DNA of 64,000 nt from Smittia aterrima (GCA_033063855.1 CP093831.1:27900001-27964000); one strand, 5' to 3'; positions 9,475 through 24,036 are shown, counted from the stretch's first letter. Translations and numbers: made by a program. The notes: generated by a model not told the origin, from the sequence alone.

Positions 9475-12400
9475 TCATCATTTCCGTTACCTAATCAACA
9501 AACTGCCCCATAATCTCTCGTGAACATCAAACATTTAGATACAAATTCCATAAACTGCTTTTACGTTTATGGGCCAAATGTTTTTTCCCCTCGCTGGATC
9601 TGAAAACGTTTAATTGAAATCATAACTAACAAAGCGACATCGACAAAGTCTGAAACTTCTCGTGCATAATTGCTGTCTCCAACTCACACCCAAAGCTCTT
9701 TCGTTTTTGCTCTGCCATGGCAATAATCGTTGAGCTAGCTTGAGAGAAGAATGTGGCGAACACTTTTATGGCGTTTAATAATTTTTCAGTGTATCATTCG
9801 CCCAACACCTTCCACCATGTGAAGAGGAAAACAAATTTTTCCCGTTCTCGTTCGTCGTTGTACACTTTCGAGAGGAAAATGAATAAAAAAAGTATTTTTC
9901 GAGCTGATTTTCCTAAAGCTCTGTCGCTCGTTGTAGAGCAAAGCATGGCAATGTTCGCTCGTTGAGCCATTAAAATGAGACATTCTCGCCGAAAACCTTA
10001 TTTTATTCGAGCTATTATCATTTTATCATTAAACGAATTCTCTTTTCCACCTAAAACAATTTTAATATTTTTAAAATATTATTTATTGTTAGATATTCGC
10101 TCTCGCTTAGGTGGAAACCTCACAATTGAATTTATAGTTTGGAGCATAACGAAAGTGTTTCGCCATAAATATGAAGCATCTGAATGTACAAGCGAAGCGT
10201 TAATGTCGCTTTGCCTTAGTCGCATTTAAAGAAAATTCAGTTTTCCATTCTAATTTATCTCTTTTTGAACATTAATTTAATCGCCAATGGGTAGTCCGGT
10301 AAAAAGTCTCCTCATTCGATTGAGGAGAAATGCTTTTAAATGAAATCCAAATCGAGGTTTAATTGAACGAACAAATTGCATGAATAATTTTAATTTAATT
10401 GTAATTGTTGTCCGGACTTTTGAGATCTCAAACGTTCTCGCGGCAGTTCGCTCGACGATAAAAACTCAACTCATATCATTACCGTCTGCTGCTCAGTTTG
10501 AGCTTGTTTCAGTCTTGAATTCCCTTTCGCAATTCAAGATAATGAAAATCACCGGGAGAGAATCGTGTTTAGCTATTTTGCAAATGAATTGATTGTTTTT
10601 AGCTTTCAGTTATTTCTTATCAACAATCATTATCGAAGCATGACTAGTTGCGATCTGAACAGGAGAGAACTTTGTGAGCTCGACTCTTAGAGACTTCTAA
10701 TCCAAATCCACTCCTTCGATCTCTATCGATTGAATTAGCCTGAAAGCTTATGTTGAATATAAAAACATTTCGATCATTTCTGATCGATTTGTTTAGAAGT
10801 AAAACGAACCCAGAATTGATTATCATATTCTCAAACTCTCGAATTAAAAGTCGAAAAAAAAATGAATCGAGAGCGAGTGGAGAAGCTTTAATTTATTATC
10901 AGAACTTCCCACAGCTCTTCTCGAATTGAAAGGAAAGATTATTTGAAATAAATTCTTGAGAAATATAAATTTTTCCCTCTGGAGCTGATCGAATGATTCG
11001 GAATTGATGATACAAAGAAGAAATACGCTCAAAGATTCGCCATATGAAAAAACATGTCAAGAAAGCTGAAATCACATTTATCAAAGCAGATTTATGTGTG
11101 CACATCGCATTCGAATGAAATCTTTGAAGATATATTTATGAATTGAATGAGTGGAATGAGCGAGAGAAGGAGAAACGTTTTAATTACTGCATTTTTACAT
11201 TTCTTACTTGAACGATAATTCAAATTCATTTCTTACTTCTCTTGCTTCGTATTTCACATTGCGCCTCATCATTCGAAATAATAATCATACATCGAGAGGC
11301 TTCAAATGGCGGTAAATCATTCCGAATGTTGTTTGCTACACGACCAGTCGCAGACTATCGAGTGAAGAGCACCTTCAAGGATCGATTATTTAATCATTTC
11401 GCTGATCCGTTCAGCTCAGCATCGAAACAAGAATGAAATGGCAAGAGAAAAATTAAAACAATTTTTCTTAATCGACTTTATTCAGGCAAAGCAGTAATAA
11501 ATTGATTGGCGGACGCTCCTTACTCGTTCTGTATAAATCATAAAAATATGCTTCTCTGACTGCTGATTTATTTCATTCAGTTTTCACCATACACAGAATG
11601 AATGGATAATTTGTTTCCTTCTCCGATATCAGAGAGAACTCCAGAAGAAAATGAACAATTTTTCTTGTTCTGCTCTCCTGCAATTATTACTTCAATCTCA
11701 TGTTCCTGCACATTGTTTCCTTTGACAGTGATAAACGCGAAATGCTGCGAAGTTAATTTGTAACTTCTTTGGTCTGTTTAATGATTATCCGAGAAGCCTC
11801 TCGCTCTCTCGGATTAATTGGAACTCTTGTCTTTGCGGCTTGAAACTTAATCACGTGAAGCTTAAACAAAGTAGAACACAAAAAGAGTTTCTATTCCGCT
11901 ACTTGAAGATGAAGAAGTTATGTAAGATCTTCTTCCATTTTTTGGCTAAAGAAAAATATTCATAATTCTCTCGCCATCACATCTAAACGCAAATCGCTAT
12001 TTTTCTTGATGAAATTTCTTCATGATGAGGAATTTAAAGATCTCATCCCTAAAATGGTTGGATCGCATGATAGAATTATGTCTGAGACTGGCATGAACGA
12101 CGAGGGATTTTGAGCTGAAAAATTATCTCGGAATAGCGAGTCAGAGGGAGAGAGAGTGAAGCGTAAAGCAGAAATTATGGATATTACACTGACAGAGCTA
12201 CATCAAATAAACTTAAATTAACAAAAAAAAAAGATGTTTTTGCCTCCGATCCCTTCTCTCTCCTCTCGACTCGGTCTACAACATGATTTTGCAAAAGACT
12301 ATCAAAAATAATTCTTCATTATAAAAAAAAGGCTGATGGCTGGTCCTGTTTCTACTCAGTCTTACACTCTTAGCTCTGTAGTTTATTTACGACCATTCAG

Positions 12401-15400
12401 TGGTTTCATCCGAGTATCTCACTCTATCCCTCTCTCTCTCGCTTCATTGCTAGTTAAGGATATCTCTACGAGCAACGAAGGGATCAAGTCGGAGGGAATA
12501 ATAATCATTTGTCATTTTGGTTGAGGCATTTTCCTTCTGATGTTTGCGTAATTTTATTTCTGCACATGTCCCTCAAACTCCCTCTCCAATCTCTCTCTCT
12601 CCATCTATCTCTTTTAGCTGAAGCACTTGACGATGAATATCCATAAACATAATTTTCTTTTGCATCATGAGGCAATGGCGGAATAAATTTCCGCTTTCCC
12701 TCATCAAATAAATCCTGTCTTTACGGATGCTTCGTCTTTTCTATCGCTATCGCTAAAGGGGAGGAGAGAGAAGAGTCTTGATGTACACGAAGGAGACTGT
12801 TTAAGCATCGAAGTGAAAACTCAGAAAATACAGAGAAAGCCATTAATATATTCTAATTGCTGCGAGTGTGACAGTTTGGTGATAAAGAATGAAATTTATG
12901 GCTGTCAATTCAGCTGGAAACTGAGTCGCTTTCTACGCTTGTCGGTAGCTTTACTCCTTAAACACTCATCTGAGGCTTCCATTAGATGTGATTAGATCGT
13001 TCTTCTTTTGTTGATGCGAACGTGACGACGAAGGAGAATGTGAAGGAAACTGCTTTGCCGATGATGGCACTGACTTGAAGGTGCATCGGATCAATCCACT
13101 TTCTCCGGATGAAACTTTTGTCTGAGTGGTGTTGTTTACTCTTGTTGGCGCCGACAATTAATGAACTGTTAGTAATTCACAGCACATGCTCGCTCCAGCC
13201 TCTCCAAAATCTCAGCCTTCAGTCGCCACATTTTCCAATTAATCTTCTCGACAATGATTTGAATTAGAATCGATGGAAAATATCAAAACAAATCGCAAGA
13301 TCGAGATGGAATAAATTATTTTCTCATGTTGATTGAATAATTTCAAACAAACTCCTCTCACTGAACACTGAAGAAATGTTTTGTTTACATTTTTATGTAT
13401 CAACATCATCATCACCCGAAAGATTATTTTAAGAAAAAAATATTTTTCTGTTCAATTAAATTTTCATTTTCCGGATTTGATTTGATTCGCTTGTTGCATC
13501 AAAATTCTCTTTATTTGCATATTTTATCAGCAGTTCAGGTTGTGGAGCGAAGCAATTAATTTCAATTACAAGTGAAAACTTCACACACAAACCGGCCCCG
13601 ACGAAAAACCATTAAAAATTTATTCGAGAGATTTATTCAAGACATTTTGCAAACAACATCTCTCGCTTGCCTTCAAATATTTAAACACGAACTCATCCAA
13701 TTACGAACGTAATTATGTTCCACTTTAAATGAGCTAAAAAATGATTAAAGCAGTTCGCTTAAATGTTGATTTAATGAAAACAAAACAAAGAAATCAAAGG
13801 AAAAGATCGCGCCATAAAAATTAAAAACAGCGTGTAAACTAAAGGCGGTGAAAAATAAAAGGTGTTCGAGCTAATAAATGAGAGCGAAAGAAAAACTTCT
13901 TTCGGCTGACGACAAATTTATCTTTTTTTCTCTTGCTCGATACTGAGAAATCTTTCTCGGTTAGCGATTCTTAAAGCGCTCGACTGAAAATTAATTAACC
14001 AATATGTTTGCGCTTAGCCAACATCAAGCGGAATCCATAAAACTCATTTGCAAAATGAATAATTAAAGCGATAAGACGTTTGTGAGTAGCAGAGCAGTTC
14101 GAGAAGTTAAAGTCCAGAGGATTTTAAAAAGAATCTTCTCTCAAATTTCTTCTCCTCATGAAAAGCCCGAAAAGTGATAATTGGAGTTTAAAATGATTCT
14201 CTTTGAGGGCGGCTTCTTGAAACTTTTACCGACCAGCCATATCCGACGTTGATTACTCGAAGTAAAGTGGATTTTAGTGTGCTGGTCTTCTTCAATCGCT
14301 TATTACGTTACGACTTGATAACGGTCGCTGACGAGGAATTTATTGCGAGAAGAGAAATTGCAGCGCCACATAAATAAAATTATCGCGAAAAGTTTTTTTT
14401 TTCAGCGACGATCATATCAGCAGAGAAGTTCGTGACTTATTCAATTACGAAAGCGATGTTCAGTTGATCGAGCAAGCAAACAAATTTTAAATTTATTTTG
14501 TCAAAATGAACTTTTTTTTTCCTTTCGATGTAAGCTAGAGAAATATTTCATGGAAATCCCTTGCAAGACTCGAATGTACTTGAAGTCTCTCCGAGGAAAT
14601 CCTTTTGTGTGATGAATGGACAAAGTTTTGCGGAGCATGAACTTGAATGATATACGATCAACTCTAACATTGATAAACATTAAGCAAATTTAATATTTTA
14701 GAGAAAAGTTTTGCAATATTTTCAGGATTTCATTCAAAATTTTCCTTCAATGGCTTGCAATTAATTTCTCTCTTCTGTTCCTTCGACGTCAATGATTTAT
14801 GTTTAAAACATTTTTTTGTGGAATGATGTTACGAATATTCAATCAATTTTAATTACTGAAGTTAACTGAGTTGTGATAGCATGTGGAAGCGAGGAATTCA
14901 ATGTCGGGCGAGAAACTTTTATGTCGTTAAAGTGAAACATGAGCAAACTTTTATGTTTCGTAATTAAACTAACACGTTTGCCATAAATTGATTGAAATAT
15001 TATACATATAATATATTATAAAAAATTTCATCAAAATCAATTGAGGAGAAAAGTTATTTCATTAGAAAAAGAATAGTTTGGCCTTGAGACAGAGGAGTTT
15101 GAGGACGAAGTCTGTTAAAGGATTTTTCTCCGATAACTTCTTAAAAGTCACCACAATAAATTCCCTCGCATAAAAAATCCATAAACTCAACTGCCTTGAT
15201 CTCGAATGAGCGAAAATATATAAAACAACATTAAAAACTTTTATGTCTCTCGTCTAGCAGTAATAAAAGTTCTTGTCGGAGATCAAGCAGAAGAGAGAAT
15301 GTTATGATTGCTGAGAGTAGAATACTCCAATTAGCTATTTAAAACACAATAAAATGAAACAAACTTAAGTGTCCATAAGACTTTCAAACATCATGTAGCG

Positions 15401-18400
15401 GAATGATCTAATAAGTTGTTTCACACGGTGAGCGAGCGTAAAAAAAAGCGATTTTGTTTCGGGTTGTTTACTATCGCCGTCACTTCTGTTCTCCTCTCAC
15501 TTCGCTTGATATTATTAAGTCGTTAAAAATCATTTCATGGTTTTCTTTCTCTAACATAGAGGAATAAGAATCCATTGAGACATTAGCGAGTCGGTCGAGA
15601 AAAGCATGAATGGGGCGAAAAGAACGAGAGCATGTGGGGCATGATGTGGAAAAATAAAAGAACAAACGAGGCGATAATTGGTGACAAGATAATGGCGCAA
15701 TCAATCACCGATGCAAGTTATCTGCTGACGCATATTTCGTCAAGACATCTGCAAAGGTTAAAAGAACTTTAAACTTTAAAGGTTGAGACGACGTAATAAT
15801 ATGTTGCAGTCATCGCCCTTTTTCACAGCTCTCGTCGACTCGTAGCTTCTGTTTTCCTCCATCCACACCATCAACGCTAACTCTCTCGATGTTCTTCCTC
15901 CGCGCTCTTGTTTGTTTTGTCATCCCTTCATCCATCCATCCATTGTACTCGTCCTCTTGATAAAAAAGAGATTCACCCTGCGCTGCTTCTGGTTTAGGGA
16001 AGAGTTTGTGTGAGTGGGAAAAAGGAAAATGGAAAATGTTTCCTCTCACGCTAATCAATCAAAAAGTTTGAAACTTTTTTTGCTTCCAAGTCAGAGACAT
16101 TGCGCAATGGCGCTTTGTGTTCTTCAATTTTTATCCTCAGCTCCCACAACAGAAACAAAACGATTTTCATTTTCTCCTTCGTCTTTTCGCAAAGAGACAA
16201 GACAAGAAAATCGATATTTTAAATGATCTCCATAAATTTTGTGAATCGTCTTCGCTTTTGTTCGGAGAAAATTGTCTTGAGTTTTTCATGAAAACGTGGC
16301 ATTACAGAAAATTTAATTTTCCACATTTCTTCGTTGAATCATTTCACTTCACTTTACTTTCTTTTTGGAGCTTCTGCTGCTGCTGCTGTTCAATCTCATG
16401 AAAAAACACGTCTCCGCTTGTGTGAGTGAAACGAGCAACGTAGGGGAGAAGAAGATATTGATTTTTATGATTGATTTATGGCGTTTCGAGTATGAAGCGG
16501 ACGGAAAGGAAATTGAGTAAGAAAGTTGCCGTCTTGAAGACATTTTCTCGTTTGGAATTCGAAATGTTGTTTGGAATAAAGCAAATGCTGGAGAATTTAC
16601 TGTTGTTTGCCTGTTGGGAACAATATCCAGTCGCAGAGGAAAACTGATGGGAGATTTACTGTGAGTTATGATAGTTATTCAAATATATTTGGATTGAAAT
16701 GCGCAAAACCTTCTTCTACTCTCCCCTCTTTCGATTTACTTGGGTTTCCTTTCCTCTGACACTGTCACGTATACAAAACATTTATTCTGTGAAATATGCT
16801 AGTGAATCAACGAGTTGAATAGATGAAGAGTTTTCGGGCGATGGAAAAGAAAACGATATTTCGTAATTCAATTTCGGATTCTTGTGATGATTTTTATCTT
16901 TAACTGCAAATGAAGGACTTTATTCTTAAACATTTGGATTGGGTCCGAGCGAATGTGCCGCCAGATGATAAGCAAAGAACTTAATGCAAATATTTTCTTT
17001 ATTCTATCAACAAGTTTATATCAAATGGACCTGACGCGCAAGATGAACTTCATAACATTTAAATAAATATTTTTGAAGAATTTTTCAATTCGCAAAGTCA
17101 ATGTCACATTGAACGAATGTCGACGATTCTTATTATTCATTTGAGAACACAACAAGACACGACTCGGCAGTTGAACATGATTTATTTGCTTTGAAGAAAC
17201 CACAGGCAATTGACTTCACTGCAGAGTTTTTGAATTTATGACGCGATGTTTATCGGGAGGAGTCTTCGAATTAAAAAATATTTTTCATTCGTTTGGTGCT
17301 CGCTTTGATGAACGCTTGATGGTATCGGTTCTTAATAAGCTTTAAATCTTTACATTAGTTGTCATTCTCGCCACTTGATGTTGCATGAAGGCAAGAAATT
17401 TCTCGTAAGAAGAAAAAAAGACAACATGAGTCATAAAAGTCTCATAAAAGATTTTACGAGCGTTTAACTTTTTATGAGCTCTAAAGTTCTTACGATTTCT
17501 TAATGAACGATCGTCGGAAACGTTTCGACTGACATAAAAATTATTGTTTGATTTGTAAATCTTATCAATTGAGTCTTCTTTGGATGAAGACTTCGCTCTC
17601 TTGATGATTCGCGTGATTTCTAAGAAATTAAACATTTTTAACGAAAACAAATAAATCAAAAATATTTTTTGTTTCTCTTAACTCTCAAGAGTCTATCCCT
17701 GACTCAGCTTGCCACGAGCCTTGTTAACATCATTCAAACACACTGTGCCGCCATTCAAAAATAACTTTCCGATGAGAGCAACAAGAAATGATCGTTTGTC
17801 GATTTATGTGATTTCGAAAAAATTTAAATACAATGGAAATAAATTAACGAAACCGATAGCAAACCAAGCGTAATCTCTTCTCTAATCTACAGCGTGGCAA
17901 TATTTCACGTTTAGCCACAAAATGAGCGAGAAAAATGAAGCAAATGTGTTAGATTATTTCACTTCAGGAATATCTTTCGAGGGCAAACAAAAGAAACACA
18001 AATCCATCCAGCGGAAAGTGAACCCCGAACGAAACGAGCAGCTCTCATTTTCATGGTGTCTTTGTCTTGAATCACATAAATCATTCATTAAGAAATGAAA
18101 TTGAATAGATCGACTTAACTATAAATCTTTAAAATTTACTGCTTTCTTCATCATCATCTGATGTGAACAGAAGAAAAACGGAAAGAGAGATGGAGAAGGC
18201 GAAACACATCACACAATAAATTTCTCGATTTTATTTTCTTTCAATTTTTATTTTTGAGAGATGAATAATCGCTGAGAAGAATTCTTTTTAATTTCGATTC
18301 AAGTGATTTTAAAATTCGTCTTAAGCTCCGACTCCTGATTGCTATTGAGAAGAGAACCTGGAACTCTCTGTCCTTTGCATCGAAGATAAGTTCGTTTCAA

Positions 18401-18879
18401 CTGAGGGTCGACATCGTCTCAAGTCCTTAATCAAATGAGAAGGAAGATTTGATAACGCAGACAATCCACGTCGTCACTGCCCTCGACTTGACGATGAGTT
18501 TATCGACAATGGAATGAAATCTTTTGCCATTCGAAGTCGGAGCCGAGGAGAAGAGAAAAGAAACAGAAAACCATATCGTTTGACAGATTTATTGCCTTGG
18601 GTCTGTCAGAAGCACTTTGAGTTATTGTACTGCCATGAAATTGATCCAACTCACCCTCAGTCGTTTCTCGATTTGATTTGGATCACTCGAGTGGAGAGAA
18701 AATAGAAAATTCCTTTTCCTTTTGTGTGACAAGCTTTTACTTTTTGTATTTTAATGTTCCATCGTCGATAAATCATGTGAGAGTCTACCTAAAAGTTATG
18801 GAAAGGAAGGAGCTTCGCTCTCCTACCACAATCCGACTCTTTTCCCCATAAATCCTGTAAAAACATTTCTCTGCCACCC

Positions 18880-18901
18880 TCGAAGGTGGCAGTGGAGTTA
18901 A
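18880..18901. other. Perfect short hairpin
   Basis: CTGCCACC and GGTGGCAG flank a loop of about 6 nt (CTCGAA). It is notably GC-rich for this region. Function is unknown. Confidence 0.35.
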
Positions 18902-19326
18902 ATTATTATTTGTAACGACGTCGAGTTCTTTTTTCGTAATTAAGCATAGAAAAGTGTTTTGCGGATCTGAAAGTTTTCTACAATGTAAAGTGAGAGACAA
19001 TTTCTGCCAAGGCGAGTCATATATTACAGCAATAAAAGTGAGGCAGGCGATGCCTTTAATGGTCGAAATAAATAATAAATCCGAGATTAAACATTTTTCT
19101 CCCTCGGAAATATATTTTCAAACACAACACATTTGTGCATGAGAAAAGTGTCATATGATAAATATTTTCCTCGTTCTCTCTACGAAGCTTAGCTTCGAGG
19201 AGACCGGAGGAGAGAAATAGTTTAAACTGATTTATTTATTTTTATCCTTTTGTAAGCGAAATACTTTGAGATTTACTGCAAAGAGCGATTAAGCTTACAT
19301 TTTTATTCAAATGCAATTAGCATAAA

Positions 19327-19362
19327 TTATTATTATATATTATATTTATTATATATTATATT
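19327..19362. repeat. AT-rich palindromic minisatellite tract
   Basis: Repeats of TTATATATTATATT in about 36 nt; same family of tracts as at 9421. Confidence 0.6.
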
Positions 19363-22300
19363 AGTTTCACGACTAATTTCGATTGATGGAAGTTTTGGTC
19401 TTGCATTCGATTAGCAGAGCAAAATATATTTAAGGAGGAGCTTCGTCACGTCACGAAGTGTAATTGACATTTGAATGGAAGAAATCTTGATTAATGACAA
19501 GACTTGTTTCTCGGTTTGCATGAATTTCTCTGAACATTGCTCAAGGTTTGAATGTTTATTGCTTTGCTTGCGAGTGTATTGACGCTCAGCATGGATCAGA
19601 GAACATTGTGCAATAGTTTAATGTTTCGTTTGAAATGATTTTTTGAGCGAACGATTTAAAGTCAGCAGGTGAAAGAAGTCTTGTCATTATAATTCATTTA
19701 AATTGCGCAGTTTGTGTCATTTGCTGTCCTTCACTGAAAGTAAATTAATCTCTGTCGTGGAATGCAATTACTTTGAAGTGACAACTTCTCAAAGTCTAAC
19801 ACTTCAAGAATTTTAATAAAAGATTAATTTACATTTCAATGATTTTTCATGATTTTGCTTCTTAAATTTGCGGTTTGTTGTGAGTTGCGGTTTCTGTTCG
19901 ATTGACAGACGCTTCTTAGCTTGTTACTCACTCAACAACATGAAATTTGAAACTTTATTTGAAACTCTTCCTTGGCTTCTGATGAGATTGATCGAGAGAA
20001 GGTGTCAATGTCAAGTTGAATGTCATTGACATTCTGTTCTTAAAAAATTATTTCATGTTAAACATTTTTCGATATTTTTTTTTGAGTTATCGCGAATCAG
20101 GTGAACGTACAAAAAGCCCAGATCAGTTGGCTCTGGGATCGAATAATTTTTTTCTTTTTTTTTTTGCTGCTGGCAAACGATACATGAGAATTCTTTGTTT
20201 GTTGAGATTATGGAAAGAAAATAACTTTAAGCAAATGTACAAGCTGGAGAATTTAATTGGACACATCAGAAGCAGCAGTAGAAGCAAAAAAAAAGAACAA
20301 AAGTATTTCGAATTCCTTTGATTTTTTTTCCTCTCTCATTTCTTGGCTCTTTAAACATTATTAAACGATATTGACTGCTATTCACTGTACGTTGTTGTGC
20401 GCTTATTGTGAAATAATTTCCATTCTGAATATTGTAAAAAGCTCTTTTCTTACAAAGGAAAGGGAAAATTTATGTTTGATGTTGGTCCATTATGTTCTCC
20501 ACTGCATATTGCAGCACAGACTTTGAATATTGTTTTATGGCTCTAAATACTTTCGTGACATTTTACGACAACGAGAAGCAGAAGCGAAAAGGAAAATGCA
20601 CTGCGAAGCGAAAGAAGATTTAAGATTTCTGCTGGGTCCGTGATGTCTGATAAAAACAAAAGACGTCGCTGCTTCTCTCTCTCTCTACATCTCGGCATTG
20701 GTCGACCGCTCGTTTGTCCTCAGCTACATCGTCGCATTGTTATCGTTGACATTCGCATATCACATTTAAATTATGTCTCATCGTTCAATAACATTTCGAA
20801 GCTCTCGTTTTGGGTTGGCGATTTACTGCGAAACGGAATACAAAGCGAATTCAAGTCTGAACCGTATTGGCATTTCAAATAAATTATAATAAAGCCGGGG
20901 AAGAATATTTCTCTCTTGTTGTGAAAAGGATTAAATCGCAGAGACGAGAGATAAACATTTTTTGTTTCAATTCATCTGTCAATTCGTCCGAAAAGATTTT
21001 TCCCTTCTTTTGTCTTCTTTCGGCCTAAATCCATACGTCTCGGCAGCGAAAGAGATCGCCAAGAAGATGGCAAAAGGGAGCAGAGAACATGCAACATGAA
21101 CATTGAATTTTCGCCGGAATTCTTTTGCTCTTGTTCAATATGCAACCCAACTCGGCTGCGGCTTGAGATGCTTCGACTTCAGATAAGATTTTGCAAGAGA
21201 TGTATTGCTCATTCGTTGGACCAAGCCGAGTCGAGTGAAGAGAAGCATTTCTGTCGGTAAAAATCTTAATTAAAGTATTTTTTCGTTCAATTAAAATTCG
21301 AAATCATTTAAATTCTTTTCGGGTCGATTATCAGGTTTTTGAAATGTTCTGTTCACGTTTAGGTTTAGTCGAGAATTCCTCTTTAGCTTCTCACTTTGAA
21401 GCTCGAAAACTTTCACGTTAATCATCAACAAAACCGTTCGATATCTCGGACCAGAGGAAAAGCTTTTGTGGCCAAGCTGAAATGGGGGAAAGGAGAGGAA
21501 AGTAAGAAGCAGACGACAATGCTCATATCGAAACGGTTGACAGTTGAGCTCGTAATTCACAGAATTTTTTTTTTGTTGAAATATTTCTGCTGCGCTTGAA
21601 AGTTGCTTGGCTCCGGAAAGTTGAATGATATTTTTATTGTATTTCTCTCAATTCCAATTCCCAAATCATTCGCATGAGATTTTTTTTCACTGCAATGACT
21701 CGAAGAATAGAATGTCCGAGAAGAATCACTAACGAACAACTCTCGGTGATCCAATAACCTCTTTCATTATCCATTCGCCATAAATCTTTCATAGTTTTGA
21801 AGGTTTTAAAATTAATGATTTTCTCTCTGGCCGTTCGTTTCGCCTTTTATGAAATATCTTCGATGTTATTGGCTGTGAATTCACCATCCAATGAGAGAAA
21901 ATCCTCGAGCGAGTGTTCGTTCACTTCTCTGACACTTTGATTGATTACATTTTTGTCGAGTTGAAAAGAAACTTCGAAGCTACGAGGACTTTTGAGTGTT
22001 CCAAGGAGAAAAGGGCTGGCGGAAGAGCTGAAAGGAAAAAGAGAAAAACTGTTCTAGGGGAGGGTGAAGCGAGTGAGTTCTAGGCTGAGCCATGGGAACG
22101 TGATTGATTGCGGATAATTATTCATTCTTATTAAAAGAATCGGATTGAGTTGAGGCGGAGAGAGAGAGAGAGCGAAGGAAACCCCGTCGACTGTTTGTTC
22201 CAAGTCTTCACCGATAAAAACCGAGAAATGGTTGATAAATTTATTATTATTAAAGAACGAATGGTTTGATGTTGTAATAAATTGTGCACCTTCGTCGAGT

Positions 22301-22726
22301 AACATTTTAATTTATGAGTCTGTATTTTAAAAACGAATTCCAAACGAAATTTCGTTTTCGGTTAATGAAGTTATTCCCGGGCCTCAACAAAATGGAGCGT
22401 GATTAATCAAAGAAACGTTCTTTCTTAGTTGGGTCGTCAGGATTTTTAGGGCGATCATCGATCAAAAGAATTGAAGCTTCAAGAAGATGGCAGATTGAGG
22501 ATGTAACTACAATAAGATTTTGCTCTATCTTTTTGTGATCTGTTTATAAAAATTGATGATTTGAAATAAATTTAGAAAATCATTTTCTAAGCTGAAAAAC
22601 CAATTTGTTTGCTAAAATTGAAATAAAATTATGAGACAGGAAATGTTCAGGTAAAAAAAGATTTTAGAACCGTTTACAATTGAACCGAAGAGTTATTAGG
22701 TCTCTGCTAATTTAGGTAAAAAATGA

Positions 22727-22759
22727 TTTAAATTGACAACTTGAAACAAAGAAAGTTCA
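22727..22759 (+). promoter_or_regulatory. Core promoter of zinc-finger copy A
   Basis: TTTAAATT at 22727 aligns with TATAAATT in copies C and D. TCATTC (initiator consensus TCAKTY) follows with its A at 22759, 32 nt downstream, which is the usual TATA-to-start distance. Copy A has lost the canonical TATA sequence. A 5' UTR of about 56 nt would follow. Confidence 0.45.
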
Positions 22760-22814
22760 TTCTAAGTTTATCCTTCGATCAGTTAACATCTCCAAAGAAA
22801 GTTAAAAGTTCATC

Positions 22815-24036
22815 ATGGCCGATTATTCTCAAGTTATCGTTGACAACATCAAACACGAACCAGAAAGACATTTCGTCTTCATTATGCCGGACGATCCAGA
22901 ACCAGAGTTTGAAGAAGTGAAGGAAGTGAAAATAGTTTTAAGGAAATTTGATGGAAGATGGAAAAAACATCCAGCAAAGATGTTTGAATCTTATTTCGTT
23001 TGTGGCAAATGTGAGTTTGCAACTAGAAGATCACGAAATTTGACTAAACATTTAAAATCTTGCAAAGGTTTTCAAAAATGTGAAAAATGTAATTTGATGA
23101 GCAAATCAGAAAATATTGAGAATTGTGGCTATTGCGATCTTAAATTCGACTGTAGCAACTGTAAAACGAGTCACATCAATGAAGTTCATCGCAAGGGAAC
23201 TAATTGGCATTGCACTAAATGCGAATTTAAAACTTTGAGCAAAGATAATCTACGAGAGCATTTTCAGATTCATGTGAAAAGTTTTTACTGCGAAACTTGC
23301 GAAAAATCATTTGCAACTAAAGATAAATTAAAAAATCATCAGCAGCAGCATCGCCACGGAGTTTTCGCTTTGGAACCAGAAATAAAGTTTGAATGCGGAT
23401 CTTGCACTCGTTCATTTGTCACTAAAGGTAGATTAAGGAAACATGAAAAAATGATGCATAGCGAAAAGAAGTTCCATTGCGATATTTGTGGAAAGATCTT
23501 TAAAACTAAGATGCTTCTTCAGCAACATATCCAAACTCATAACAAAGTTGCATGCCCGATTTGTCAGCGAATGTTCACTGAGTATCGTCTAACGGATCAC
23601 ATTGAGGAACATTCGTCGAAAAAAAAGTTCAATTGTGAAGTTTGCGATAAAGTTTTCTCCAACAAGATTAATCGATCATCAGAGAAGAAATCATGAAAAG
23701 AATGAAGTTCAGTGCGATTTGTGCGGCAAAAAGTTCAGAAACAAATATTTACTTAGAGTACACATGCGAAATCATTTGAAAGTTTCATGTCCAATTTGTA
23801 AGAGATCAATGAGTAAACCCAGTTTGAAAGGACACATGAAAGCGCTTCATCCATCAGGAGAGAAATCTTTGCGTTGTCACATTCAGAAGTGTCATCAAAA
23901 GTTCAAAAATATCAAAGAACTGAGAAAGCATGAGAAAATTCACATCGGACCAAAATGTTACAAGTGCCCGACTTGCAATCATCAAATGAAAGGTCTGCAA
24001 AACATGATGGTCCATATGAAAACGAAAGATCACTAA
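22815..24036 (+). pseudogene. C2H2 zinc-finger gene, copy A, frameshifted
   Basis: The first frame (22815-23696, 293 aa) begins at the same ATG-GCC as the other copies and has the family's N-terminal block (about 58 aa, no ZAD), a C2HC finger, the six-cysteine block, then C2H2 fingers. It stops inside the finger starting CEVCDK. A second frame (ending 24036) continues the same protein with four fingers and no stop. Alignment to B and D shows 28 nt where they have 33, a 5-nt net deletion that shifts to +1. Copy A also has one finger the others lack (FYCETCEKSF.., about 23287-23350). No intron can restore the frame. It could still make a truncated 293-aa DNA-binding protein. The role would be nuclear, transcription-factor-like; the target is unknown. 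Confidence 0.8.

Larger units (their letters stand above)
7356..22455. other. 15 kb gene-poor block
   Basis: No coding region is supported. Open frames here are 60-107 codons, start and stop arbitrarily, and have no domains or splice context. I see simple repeats (GA/CT runs at 8561-8576, 8688-8706 and 22160-22173; CTG at 16376-16389), AT-palindrome tracts at 9421, 15000 and 19327, small perfect hairpins (18880-18901, 19186-19200) and many CCATAAA/TTTATGG words. It may be regulatory or intronic DNA of a gene lying outside the window; nothing here proves that. Confidence 0.5.

Noticed and set aside
12966..13157. Serine-rich minus-strand frame that reads like a protein
   Set aside because: It has no ATG: a stop lies directly before its first usable codon and no acceptor falls between. 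A second frame in the same place looks equally plausible, so there is no basis to choose.
22815..24036. Programmed ribosomal frameshifting joining the two halves of zinc-finger copies A and C
   Set aside because: Copy A would need a +1 shift and copy C a -1 shift, the intact copy D needs none, and each break coincides with a deletion relative to its paralogues. Independent deletions explain this better.
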